Below, in pieces: positions 10,105-23,200 of a stretch of 64,000 nucleotides of DNA; the stretch's first letter is position 1; each line of letters begins with the position of its first letter. Location of the stretch: NCBI GenBank assembly GCA_009760855.2, contig WPIO01000024.1:2517001-2581000 (forward strand), written 5' to 3'. Under the pieces are notes generated by a model. The model saw nothing but the letters and a program-made list of their open reading frames with translations. It had not been told where the DNA came from and searched no databases. Source of the stretch: Cristatella mucedo (taxonomy: Eukaryota > Bryozoa > Phylactolaemata > Cristatellidae). Made by a program: the position numbers and the translations under genes.

Positions 10105-11569
10105 GCTACTGGAGCACAGGTCACAGGAAAACATCTTCGGATGACGTTAATATTTGACTGCGAGCACCTGTAAGGATATTTGGTCTTCCAAATGTAATAT
10201 GTTCATGTTGAATGTTCTTTGTCATTCTTCGGACTGGAATATATTTGCATCTGGAATTTGATCCCAGGAATATGTACTTGTATGGCGACCCATTTAACTT
10301 CCTATATAGCAGGGCGGTTTTGATGTGTATGCCGAACACGTTGCAATATCTGTTCAGCACGTTAGGTCGTGCAGACTGCAAACTTGACCGTGGATGTCTG
10401 GATCACGAAGGCTATATTATTGCTATTACATGCAACCGCGACTGGCTATGGTAAAGCAAACGCTTGAGTTATTGATTTCCGGCAGTCCGCTAGAGACTCA
10501 GACGCTTTCAAGGATATAGTGTGTGCTATGCATTTGTCCACTGCACTCCTGTTGAACAAGTTTATGGCTCAGCTGATCCATACTGTAGGCTGTGGCTACA
10601 AGTATTAAACGTCCCTGAAGGTGATTGTATAATACGTATTCGTATTGACCAGCGAATGCCGGCTGGCCGTACTTGGTCTGTCCTGCTAGTCTGCCCACCT
10701 GCCTAGATCCACGGCATTAGTCTGCTATTCCATGTTAGGGTGCTTGTGTGTGCAACCTACTGGCACACTATGATAACACTACCCACTGCAAACAAACGAA
10801 GCAGTAACGAGCCCTAGCATAAACTGGTACCACAGATTTTAACCTCATTCAAGCTGAAGCCTATATTCCATTTATGGGCTTCCTAACAAGCATAAATCAA
10901 AATATAGGAATGGGCCGAAGAGAATCGCCTGATGCCTCTGCTAAACAAAATTAGCAGCTGATAATGTCTAAAATTTGGTGGGTAACAACACAGCCACCTG
11001 ATATGCTGGCTTCTATGCTAAGGCACTATAGTTTTGCACTTAGGAACACCGGTGTTGTGTCCAGCTCACGAGGCTGGTGTACCTTGAGCCAAATCCCTTT
11101 TAAGCTAATGCTAGTCGTCAGATCCAACATCGTGTACTATACCAAGGTCAACTGTAACACCACCATTCACACAGAATCAAACATCTATTCACTGAAAACT
11201 GATACACATTAGTTAGGACAGAAGTAATACACTAATGTGCATGAGTTGTAGACCAGGGTTGATGCTACCAATCATTCTCTCCAATTTCCCAAATTTTAGG
11301 AAATAATGTAAGAACATAAAATGATATGCCCACTAACAGGTTTAAGGATTCGGGAAAAAGTATGGTAGCTGGTATCAACAGCTTGCTACATTTATCTTCT
11401 TGATTTTCAATGTTGAAATCTCAAATTCAGTGACAGCCAATATAAGGTGACAAGCTAGTTCACAGCATGCTCTTCAGGAAGTAAAATGCTACAATTGAGA
11501 GGGGGACCGATGATCCCAGAACTAGTAGCTTAGGTTCACGTTACCAAATTATATTAGCATTTAGAAGTA
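10105..11569. other. Downstream flank of MOSMO, no gene seen
   Basis: AT-rich DNA that probably includes the MOSMO 3' UTR. Short frames (for example 10212-10454) have no recognisable domain. I see no transposon signature here. Confidence 0.4.
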
Positions 11570-11668
11570 CTGTGGGGCTGGCATGACACCCTGGAACTGG
11601 AAGAATGCGGCAATCCAAGACGATAAACCGACAGGGTGGCACGACTCAAGGCAAATAGCTAGGAAGCA
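11570..11668 (+). repeat. Inverted copy of the ZCCHC9 3' UTR end
   Basis: About 95 bp match, in opposite orientation and with few mismatches, the segment at about 13950-14048 that includes the ZCCHC9 poly(A) signal. In this copy the signal reads GATAAA instead of AATAAA. The block joins directly to a truncated LINE A. Confidence 0.8.
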
Positions 11669-12468
11669 CGGTCAAATCTGCCTATTTTCAGCTTCATAAT
11701 ATTGCTAAAATTCGGGCTTGTTTAGATAAGGATACCACATCTTAGTTGGTCCATGCATTCGTGACATCTCGTCTCGACTTCTGCAACTCACTGCTTACTG
11801 GCCTACCAGCATGTGCGATCAGGCGATTGCAGCTGGTGCAAAACTCCGCAGCTAGGCTTGTCTGTCGTGAGCATAGCAGTTGCCACATTACTCCACTTCT
11901 CGCCGACCTGCACTGGCTACCGGTCAAGCAACGGATTGACTTCAGGGTTCTGTCGCTCACTTTTAGGTCCCTTCATTCTATGGCTCCAGCCTATCTCTCC
12001 GACATACTCCCCCATCAGGCCAAGCATCGTACCACCTGCTTTCGGAATCCAACAGTCTACAAATACCTCGGACAAACCTCAAATCCTTTGGAGACCGTGC
12101 ATTTAGTTCGTATGCTCCCAAAGCCTGGAACTCCCTCCCGACCTGCGTCAAAACATCCCCTGACCTGACCACATTTAAAAGTAACTTAAAACACACATAT
12201 TTAGGACAGCATTTAGTGGGACCCTGCGATTCGCCCTTTACGTGCTTATGGGCGCTGACACTGTGCATGCTGCCACTAACCACATCTGCATGCTGACCCT
12301 GTGCATGCCACCCCTAACCATGTTATTCATGTTGTTTATTTTTTAAGCATGACTTTACTTACCATTCAATTGCATTTCCCTTTGCAGCAAATGTAAAGCG
12401 CCTAGAAAGAGATTAAGTTCTCTGAGGGCGCTTTATCAAGTACATTATTATTATTATTATTATTAAGC
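11669..12468 (+). mobile_element. LINE family A 3' fragment
   Basis: Starts within the RT C-terminal region ('SAYFQLHNIAKIRACLDKD') and continues through '[38 protein letters not shown]' in a mostly open frame. A stop (TAG for Lys or Gln) lies just before 'LVHAFVTS'. It ends with the hairpin and a clean (ATT)n tail. This is one of the better preserved copies. Confidence 0.9.
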
Positions 12469-12754
12469 AAGCAGACGGCTTTATTGCAGCCAGCTACTAC
12501 TTGCCGATTACATTGCTCAGTGGCTGAGGACTTGCATACAATAAGGTGGTCGGCAGCTATACGTCAGTTATACGCATGATCAGAAGTCAAACGACTATAA
12601 ATAGCATACCGTAAGTAAGATCAAACCGAACAAAGGAGCAAATGGCCGAACGATCCCAAGATGGCTTCCGTCGCTGTTAGCTAGCCAGTAATAACAGCCC
12701 TATATAAGTCAGGCGCTGATGGCAAACAACCGAATAGAGTGCTGGCAACAAAAA

Positions 12755-13330
12755 TTCAGGCCTGCTTAGTTTGGGATACAAAATCCTAGTTGGTCCATGC
12801 ATTTGACCTCCCGCCTTGAATTTTGTAGCTCACTGCCGGCAGGTCTATCGACCTGAGCAATTAGGCATTTGCACTTGGTGCAAAACTCGGCAGCTTGGCT
12901 GTCGTGTTACATCATTGTTGCCAGATTACACGGCTTCTCACCGGCCAGCACTGGCACCCTTTCAAGCAGCATATAAGTTTCGTCACTAACTTTTGGGGTC
13001 CCTCCATTCTCTTGCACCGGGCAACCTATCCAAACTACTTCCAATTTAGACTACACATCGTAGCACGTAGTCCTTCGACTCATAGTCATTTAGCTGAGAC
13101 TCAACAACCACAAATCCTTTGAAGGCCGTGCCTTTATTTAGTATGGTCCCAAAACCTGGTACTTACTAACGACTGATGTTACAAAACCCCGGACTTGATA
13201 TTTAAAAAAAGCAAAAACCGCAGCCATTCTCCACACAATAGCCGGGTCCGTACGAATTGTCTTTGTGTGCTTATTCGTACTGATACAGTGGATTTTATCA
13301 CTAACCAATTAACAGGCTTCCTATACATCA
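12755..13330 (+). mobile_element. Old, degraded LINE family A fragment
   Basis: The order of the RT C-terminal segment is traceable in several frames ('LVHAF', 'TSRLEFCSSLPAGLST', 'WLPFKQH', 'TFGVPPFSCTG'). Many substitutions and indels are present, and no clear tail. It is clearly older than the copy at 11669. Confidence 0.65.
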
Positions 13331-13940
13331 CAAATGCAGTGATGAGATTTAATCCCCAGGGCAATATACAAATATCTTGCTATTAGTATCCTAATCCCAA
13401 CATATATAGTGACCGGATGGCCCTATACCTCAGGCGGATATACAGGCCAAGTACTGTCGTTTCGATCTAACAGCCGAATCGCCATTTCATTCGGTTCATT
13501 CACAATGTAAGCGCCAAAAAAGGACTACACAGCGTTAAGAAAAATACAGTGCATACTAAGGCAGAAATGAGGTCACACATGTATTTAGCATAAACATTCT
13601 CACAGAGAACACAAATGGAAAAGAGCATGTAACAATAACTACAGCAAGACAAGCTGGTACATTTGAGATGCTCCGTCAAAGGCACAGATCGTTCCACAGA
13701 TGTGACAGCATGGTACGGTTCTCTTGCAGAATAGAATAACTCCCGACATTCGTCAGACGGATTGACTAAGCGCTATGCTGATTAAGCAAACGATTTTCAC
13801 AAATTTATCAGCAAGCAATAAAGTAACCCTTGGGGTATTTATTGTGCCTCTGCAGTAATCCTATATGAAGAGATAAGCAGAAGAAATCCCTCACCAGACA
13901 GCAATGTAACCGTCCACTAGCGGCTAGCGGCAATAAAGCC
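13331..13940. other. No gene seen
   Basis: AT-rich intergenic DNA downstream of the ZCCHC9 poly(A) signal. Short frames lack recognisable features. Confidence 0.4.
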
Positions 13941-13949
13941 ATCTGCTTG

Positions 13950-14048
13950 CTTCCCAGCTCTTATTTGCCTTGAGTCGTGCCACCCTGTCGGTTTATTGTC
14001 TTGGATTGCAGTATCCTTCCAGTTCCATGGTGCCATGCCCACCACACA
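13950..14048 (-). repeat. Inverted-repeat arm covering the ZCCHC9 3' end
   Basis: Partner of the block at 11570-11668. The two arms are about 2.3 kb apart with LINE A fragments between them. Confidence 0.8.
13992..13997 (-). terminator. Poly(A) signal AATAAA of ZCCHC9
   Basis: AATAAA on the minus strand lies about 80 bp after the ZCCHC9 stop codon (14078-14080). The implied 3' UTR is short, roughly 100 bp. Confidence 0.65.
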
Positions 14049-14077
14049 GTGCATGTAAAGCGTTGGTGGGCAGGCGT

Positions 14078-14202
14078 TCAGAATTTTACCACCTTCATTG
14101 CAGTCGCCTTCTTCCTCACAGGCTTATCGTTTCGTTCTATGTATCCATCGTCGTCAACACTGGCCGAGCTGTCTATTTTCAGCACTTTTATATCTTCAAC
14201 TC
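14078..14202 (-). CDS. ZCCHC9: ZCCHC9 exon 4 (terminal coding exon)
   Basis: The acceptor TATTGTAG precedes position 14202. The exon supplies two bases that complete a Gly codon with exon 3, then 40 codons from 'VEDIKVLKIDSS' through 'SVDDDGYIERND' to 'KVVKF' and a TGA at 14078-14080. The acidic stretch followed by a basic Lys-rich end and K-V-V-x-F matches the family C-terminus. Confidence 0.85.
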
Positions 14203-17200
14203 CTACAATAATTATGCAGCAGTTAAATCCTAGGGCAGGTCGCTCACGTGACTGTGGTCAGCTGGGACAGCGGGCTCATCCCTCCCCTTAAGTGTCACAC
14301 TACAGGATTCTTTAGCCGGATCCGTGTCCGAAGTGTGCAGACTAGGCACCCAGGGTGCCAAGGACAAACAATGCCCATTCAGTGCACAATTAAGTGCTCA
14401 CTGAAGAACTGCCTGCCCAAAGATTTCAAGGGAGGCCGAGCATAGCTGGCAGCACTAAAATTTTCATTAGCAGCACTCCACCCACAAGTGGTTTCAGAGC
14501 AAGTCTATTTGCAGCACGGTCGTCAGGCCGACAATCAACTTGGTACACGATAGCACCAACAGTCAGGGCATTAAACGACAGTCAAAAGTAATGTAGACGA
14601 TAACACCAAAAGTCAGGGCACTAAATGACAGCTAAATATAATCCAATACAGCCAACCAGGCATGCCAACGATCGCATTTTCACAAACAATAACTCGAACT
14701 GCTACAGTGCCAAACTAATCACGCAAGTCACGTGATGACAACACTGCTACTTTCGATGGAATTTTTGCAAACAATATCACTAACAGCTACTGGCACCACA
14801 CGAGTCACTAATCAGGTCAATCACGAAACCACAGCACAGATATTTATATACCAGGTTACTGTTGCACGAAAGTTATCAAGCTGCAGGTAGCTAAAACAGC
14901 TCTGCTCACTAGCCAACTGGGAAAATGAGAGCTGGGGCAGAAATGCTGCCCATGATGAGAACGCAGCCAGCAGCTTCGGTGCCTGCAAAACTATGCATAC
15001 ATCATCGTCAGGTAGCAAAGATTAGCCCATTTCCAAATATAAGGTCATTTAGTAGAAACATAAACATCAACACCGATGGGTAGCAATGACAGCTATTCAT
15101 GTGCTGCCCGTCGTCCAACCCCCACGTTCAACAAGCAACACACTGTCGAGCAACCGATGCTCGAGACCAAGTCACGTGCTTGAGTGTTTATGGCACATAA
15201 ACGGTCCTTTTGCAATAGCACACAAAACTGAGTGCCTCCGGTTACAATACAATCGCTATCAGCACAGGGACCACCAAAAATAGCAGCAGTTCGAGACCGA
15301 ATGTCATGCAAATGTGGCCGAAAAATCCAAGCTACTGCCTCAGATGACAAAATGGTGAAGTGGACAGCACACTAGCCATCGGTGCTATCTCCATTGGTGG
15401 CATGCTTAAAGGGAAACCCAATATGGGTAATACTGTATTCTTCCATTCACACCAAAAATGCCTCAGTCGGGACTAAATCAACCAATAGGCAAAATAGTAC
15501 ATGCACCGTTAAGCAAACTGACATCAAACCAGGCAAAACTGAATGGCTCTTAACAGAGGACTAAGACCTTCAACAGAAGACTCCCGAGGAGCTTCCAAAG
15601 AATGCGACATCTTGATCTGCACGGAAGTAAGGAGCTGGCACTTCACGACCCAGGTTGTAGGTTCAAGTCCAGCAGCAGGTAATTCTTTACATACGCGAGC
15701 AACTGGGTGCCGAACAAACAGATCGTTTTCTCAATAATTAAATAGCGTGAGCCATTGACCCGAACTCCTTAAGCTGCTAGCGTAAACATCTCTCTAGAAA
15801 AAATCCACGCCCACACCGTCTTCCACAAGCAACTAGAGGGGTTCTTTCTTACACAATAGTGGAGGCACGCACACCAAAAATTCACTGGAGACTGATGCTT
15901 CAATGCAGATGCTTTTTTCGAAAGAATATAGAACCGACGGCCTCTATCCAGACCACAAGTAAAGCTGCTATCTGCTGTAAGTAAGTAAGCAATATATTCG
16001 TGCTATCGGTGCAAATAAGAATATTACCTGACATAAATGGAATCCCCATTAAATTAAGAAGCTATTTAACTATAAGCACTCATTTGTTAACATCGTCAGT
16101 GCTAGTTTACTTTTCACTTCCTTGAACCGTGGTTACGTCCAGGTCCAACAAGTTGCCTTAATGAAGTTTTAGTAATAATTTTAATTCTTAATAATAAATT
16201 TGTATAGCGCTCTCAGATAACTAAATCTCATTCTAGGCACTTCACACATGCTGTAAAAGAAGCATGATCGAACGGCTAGTGGTAGCATGCTCAATGTCAG
16301 CAAGAATTACATAGTTAGAGGGGACATGCACAGGGTCAGCATGCAAATGTGGTTAGTGGTAACAGGCCTAGTGTCATCACTCATACAAAAATGGGTCAAC
16401 TGAATGCTGTGAGAAATGCTTTTAGCTTCTTTTTACATGTCGTCAAGTCAGGGAATGCGGCACGTCAGTCGAAAGTGAGTTCCAGGTTTTGGGAGCACAC
16501 GAACAGGCAAAGTCTCCCAAAGATTTCAGGCTCGTACGAGGTGTAGTTAAACGATTTGATTCAGAAAAGTGGGTGAGTGGTACGATGCTTAGCCTGATGT
16601 GGGAATAGGTCCGATAGATAGGCTGGCACTAAAGAATAAAGGAATCTAAAAGTGAGTGACAGTAAATTGAAGTCGATAAACTGCTTGTGGGAGCCTCTGC
16701 AGATCAGCAAGAAGTGATATGATGTGGTAATTGTGCCGATCACGACAAACAAGCCTAGCTATAGTTTTGCAACAACTGTAAGTGCCTGATTGCACAGGCC
16801 GGCAGACCAGAAAGTAGTGAGTTGCAGAAATCGAGAAGGGCTGTTACAAATTCTTGGAACAGTTTTGACCTAATATCCTTGTCTGAGCAAGCCCAAATTT
16901 GAGCTATGTTATACAGCTGAAAGTAGGCAGACTGCGATGTGGTCATCTACAGAAAGGCCATTTTGAAACAAGACACCTAGATTTGGTACAGATTCAACAG
17001 GAGATATGCTGGCAGAGCCGATTTTGCACTATAGCTTTTACAATGTCTGAATCCCACTTGGTCTGCCTATAACTAGCAAGGCGGTTTTATCGTCACTCAA
17101 TTAAAGAAAGTATGCTGCAATACATGTGTGGATGTCATCAATACATGCAGCAAAGGAGTTGAGAGAATTCGACGTGTTGGAGGGCTGGGAAAGATCAAAG

Positions 17201-20200
17201 CAGACAGATACATAATGTGCAGGAAGCACAGACATGCACACTATACCAAAGATTGATTTGCAAAGCACAGCAGCTAAGTTTCGTTACCCGTGTGCAGAAA
17301 GCATTCACCTGCGCACTTGCTGCTCAGGTCTGTTCTCGCACTACCAGCCGCTTGTGTGCCAGCAGTTCTGCCGCCCCTCACACTAAACGGATCGCGATCG
17401 GGCCTCCAGATTGCATGTGCAGAAAGTCTGGAAATCGATTAAGCTTTTGTCACCACCTGCACTGACTTGGCATCATTCAGGTCTCAGCTAAAGACACATC
17501 TGCAACTCAGTGAACCTGTCCTGTCTTGTTCCTGTATGCTTTGCGTGCTTATCTGTGCACGATTCAGTGCATCTTACTAAACAGGGGTCCAATGAACAAG
17601 CGACCCTGAGTGTTATCTCTTGTGCCTTTGCACGCTAACCCAAAAACATGGCACTTGTGTACTTCTGCATGTCTCACTAAGCACGAACCCTAAAGGACCT
17701 GGATATATGAAAGTTTGGTTCTTCTAGAGTGCTTTATCAGTGACTCACTATCGCTATTATCGTTATTACACTGATGATAGCATGAGCTGCAAGTTAACAA
17801 TCTAGTGAGCAGTGAAACTGCCTGGGTCAAGCTTGTCAAGTTCCCAAGCATAGCAAAGAGGCAAAAACTACGAACAGAAAATTAGATCAGCCGCAAGTTT
17901 TTCAACTTGAAATAACTACAAAAATCCCAAGTTCAACATTGTAACTTGGACGACATCCAAACACCACTACGTCAAGTATCAAAATATGAAGTAAAACTAG
18001 GCACATGGTCGTCAGAGAACGACACCAACCTCGAAACCCAGCCAATACCGGGACTATACCTTTTTCGCTTACCCCACACTTGTCCGCTGGTATAAGGCAA
18101 TTGCTGAGCCGGAAATTATCTCCTTTGCGGGTATCTAAACCTGACCTTTAGGTCATTTTTAGGGAAAATGGCAACATTTGCCGGTTTCAACTTCCAGCTG
18201 AGTACTATACATTGCTTGATCACTTTCAGTTTTAGTATTTTAGTTGCAGTTCTCCATTTGCTTTTGCACATTGATGGGCATGTTCACATTTAGCTTTGAG
18301 AAAAACGTGCTGGAAGCAGCAGACAGCAAAACAAAATTGATAGCCGTAAGCGTAGTAACACTGGCAAGGTTTCGGAGCAGGAATGGCGATTGATAGTCTA
18401 CCCCGAATTTCATACTTGGGAAAGAAAAGCTGAATTTCCACCCAGTACCACAAGCATATACTACATCTGTGATAGGGATCTTGACAGACATACAAACTAG
18501 TACTTTATGTTACTACATAGAAAATCAATACAATAAAAAACGCAAAATAAATGGCATTGCATTTTTTTAAATTAAGCATAAAGATCCCTGCCACGATGCC
18601 CGACACGGCACCATGTACGAGAGCAAATTTGGGAGGGGAAGTTCAGGACATCCAACCTTGCTTCACTTTCAGGACATCCAACCGTCGTACCAACCTTTCT
18701 GCTTCAGTAGCTCAGGGCAGTCGCGCTGGTAATGGTCAACACATCCACAATGTCGGCAGCAGCCACCGTTCGGGTAAAGTCCTCGGGGGTTGTCAGGACA
18801 CTGCTTAGCAATATGGCCACTCTCATTGCAAATAAAGCATTTTGCAAATGGGTAAACACCTAAAACGGAATGCCGTGCATGCAGGTCGACATTTGACTGA
18901 GACAATGGATTGATTGGCCTCAACCATCAAACCCCTAGCTTCCTTGCTACATTAAATAATTTAGGAATTATAATCTTGTATATAAATATAAATGCAGCCC
19001 TGGTTTTGGCCCTCATGTTAAGGTGCTTGTCTTTGACGGCCGAGGTCATGGGGTTGAGTCCTGTGGCATATATAAAGCACATGGACAGAGATTAAGCTCT
19101 CTTAGAAAGAAAACTCGCGATTTAACAGCCTCTTTCTTGTATAGTGACAGACGAGCCTTAAAGGCTATCACCACCGGTAGCAGTGATAAAAGTATCGCTG
19201 ACCGAAGAATTCGAACCCACGACTTCGGGACCGAGGTCGTGAAAAGCAACCATCTTAGCTAGTGTGCCACGTGTCAGCGGAAAAAGAGGCAGCATCAAGG
19301 GGTCTTTGTGACAGTAACTATGCAGCTTTATCCTATTATAAGGCAGCTAGCATCTTGACAGAAAGCTTGCAGACCTAAGTGCTGGTCTGAACAGGTGCAC
19401 ACGAGATGTTAGAACAATCATTCATCAATATGAAGATTATTTGTAAGCTAAGCACATGCAAAACCAGCAGGGGAGCAAAAATGGACCAAAGGACAAACAT
19501 AAGAAGCTAATGTGTGCCCATTACAGTATCAATCAGCACAGGCTACACAGATCTAAGACTGTCAGTAGATGCAATGAGACCCACAAAGCCAACTAGCATG
19601 ATCCTCTTGAACTAAGTTACCCTAGCATCTGACACTATCCTAAGTACAATGTCCAGCAACAAATAGTCAAGTACCCTTATTGTCACTAGACACCAAGTTA
19701 CAGTGGCAATGAGATCTGCTAGACCAAAAACAAACTTGAAAAATTTAGCAATAGCAAGACACCGTTTTTAAAGTGATCAAAAGAAGAATATAAAAACCCT
19801 AGTAACAAGTCAGCTTGCTAAATAATAATTTAAAAATTGGCAAAGAAGAGGATTTCATTTGACATTAACAGTTTGTGCCCTAAGTATCACATTAAATTTC
19901 TCGAAGTGAATTGCCAACAAAGATTACCTGATCCTGAAGCATCAAAATATGATTTTGATCAGATCACAGTGCAGTTCGTACTGGCAGGTCACGAACTCAA
20001 TTTTGTTTCTATCACTATGCTGTAATATGCAACTAAGTCCTCAAATGGAAACAAATGCTGACTGCTTTTCCAGAGAGCGAGTTAATATAATACATTTTAG
20101 TTATCTTCAGTGAGGAACAGATGCCATTTTGGCAAGGATGTGGGTGTGAACAAGCTTTTTTTTTTTTTTAGTTAACTGTTGAGCTGGATGACCCTGTATG

Positions 20201-23200
20201 AACAATGTGGCTGTTTTGTTAATCATTCTACTAAGGCTTTGCCACTGGTCAGTGTGCACAGCTTGGTTACATTTCAGAAAGAATATGGCTCAAAGGAAGA
20301 GCATCTGAATCAATATGATGTTATGATGTACAAACATACAAAACATAACGAGCACGCCCACAAACATGACCACAGGAGGGGGTCTCGTCATGTCGATTAA
20401 TTCACTGCTCACTTCGACTTGCTGCCAGTGGCTGGCTACCACTAGGAGTCGGTCATAGCCCGGGACGGTTACCAGCTGTCGCCTATGCCACACGGACGCA
20501 GAGACCGGAACACGAGCGATAAGTATACGGCCTTTGCCCGGTCTTCCCTGACTGCTGGTCGGGAAAAATGCCTATCGGTCGGCATTGGTGAGGCCCTTTA
20601 CAGTCGGGGCTCTCGGCAGCTGGTGGCCAAACAATGGAGCTTGCCTGGCAGACCTCGGCATTCACACACGGAGCGAAGGGCATTGCGACTCGGCGGCTTT
20701 TTTGTCTCCGACGACATTAGCGTCTAGAAGCAGTGAGGTCCCTGTTCCTGAACCGAAAGGTGCGGGGTAGCAGCTGCAACCCCGACAGGGCAGGACACCG
20801 TCGGCTAATGTATATATGCACGTAACTATTTTAATAAATCTTTCATCTATATAAATTTATTAAACGCATAATATGCACATATAAATGCCAAATATACAGG
20901 CATCATCTATCCTCAAAACTCTAATAAAAATATCCATTTCCAACAAGCAAATGGCTATGTATCTGACTTACCTGCATCCACTTTTGCAGTACAGGTACCT
21001 GAGCTGTGCTCGGTTGAACCACACTTGAAGCATATGCCAGTGCCTTGATCAGTGGCATCTACCAAGGCTGGGCAGTCAGCCACAGCATGCCCAGATTGCC
21101 GACAATTATAGCAAACCTGGATCAATTACAAATATAAGATAAGCAAACCGAGACTTTATTAAGTGCAATGTGCATCAGCAGTATGCAGATCAACCAGACC
21201 TGAACGTCAGTACATACCGTGACCGAAAGGTCGTGCAAGTGAAACCCAGCCAAGAATATAGGTTGAAACCACATTGCATTTCAGAAGCTTAGTTATAAAT
21301 CTTTCTGGGAGGTAAAATGCAATGTGTACAAATGCTGCGATATTGGAAAAACAATTACGCAAGCAAATCGCAGCAAACCTCAAAGCACAAATTCGATTAA
21401 AATCTTATTTCAGAGATTGTAACGGATCACTGTGAGGATCAACAGATCACAGACTGAGTGAGTCCAGGTATTTAAGTATTTCTTACAGTGTGAAGGTAAA
21501 GACAGGCCGTGTATTAAGGCCCAACAAGGTATATGCAAATAATTCTATAATGGCAAGACCTACTCGGCAACCCAGGATGTCTGGGAAGCCGATTAACACC
21601 AAGAGTGGGTCTCAGCAGTGTAACCAGCTGAAGCCCAGATGTAGTGACAAGCAGTTTCTAATCTGTATAGACAGCCCCCACCAGAATGCCTGCAAAAGCT
21701 GATTGGACAGATACAATCTCCTGGCTAATTAAATGCAAGATCGTAAAAGATGCCTAAACAGTGATCAGAAGACGGACTGGAACTTCATCCAATATTTGGA
21801 GTCTCGTGGCCTCTCGAATCTCTTGTTTTGAGCCCTACCAACTACAAGTCGCCAATGGTGGCAGTAACACATTGCCATAAAGTCTGAATTTATTTTAGGT
21901 GTTTCTAATCTCACTTTGATTTTGAGTGCAAGAAACTGCCATTTTCTCCTCCAGGGAGCTATTAACACTCATTTCAACGACTAAAGTGAAGCCTTAAGTG
22001 TCGAACTTCGTGCATTTACTAATTTTTTCTTGTACACGACCGCATTACCAACAAAAGAAACACGGTCGATAAAATATTTTCCCACAATCACATTCTATCC
22101 TCTCCTATTAATACCGATTTCTGCACATCTAAGCACATGCCGAACTCATCCATCCTGCTGCTCGTGTCGTTTTCGAGATCCAGAGTCATTGGGAAGCGCA
22201 AAACCTTAAGAACCTTGAAATGGATGGTGTACAACATAACACTAGCAGACGTTCTGGACGACTTTGCTCTTTGGACTAAGCACACTGTATGCCTCGCCCA
22301 GCTAGTCAATCGTTTTGAAGACATTAAACAAGCTTCTCCCACTAAGCCCAAGCTTGAGAAAGCACACACAAGATCAGGCCTGTCTGCCCATCGACTGGAA
22401 TACAAGGACTACTGTATATCATACTAATCTACCCTACCGAAGTCTAAGTCCAGCTTCTATATTCTTTGTCAGCAAGATAAATAATGTCGAGCTGGTTTGG
22501 TCCAGCAGTTAAAGTGCTCGCCCCGGCCAAGGTCTGGCTGAGGTCGTGGGCTCGAGCTTCAAAGTAACATCCACACGTGTTTTCCTTTAATTCCTTGCAG
22601 CACCTCAATGTCTGCATTTAAGCCTGCCACTAGTGACCTCATCTTGAGTTCATCTCTGAGTCAAAGAAGATTACTTGTCCTCTAGAGCCTATACCCACTG
22701 CTCTACTTGTGCTGTGCATAGACCTGCTACTTCCATGCATCAATAACATAACAAATATGTACTTAGCCTCAGGATTTGTCTTGCCACCTTTAAAAAGGGC
22801 TGTTGTTCGGCCACTCATTGAGAAGGCAATACTACATAGAGAGAACAAGAACAGCCATACTGGTAGCCATACTCCCTGGTCTTATCAAAGACACTAGAAC
22901 AAGATACGGCAGGCCAGCTTAACTTTTGTATAATACTACAAACCTAGAAAGATGGTTCCATTCAGGTTTTAGAGCTTATCCCTTCATAAAGTCAGCATTG
23001 GATCCACAACGACCTTTTCAGGAATGCAGACATAGGTAGCGTCTCTCTACTTGTTTTGCTTGATATTACAGTAGCATTTGATGCCATTGATCACCAAGTC
23101 TTATTCGTGTGCCTCTTTATTCACCACGACAAACCATTGCAGTGCAGTGCTAGTCATGCCCGTAATTCGCACGACCATCACTGGCACTGCACTTTGATGG

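Noticed and set aside
13970-14291. Plus-strand frames over 13970-14291
   Set aside because: They are antisense to ZCCHC9 exon 4 and its 3' UTR.
18232-18495. Cys-rich minus-strand frames considered as the ZCCHC9 last exon
   Set aside because: They do not match the family C-terminus. The exon at 14078-14202 does, in the right phase.
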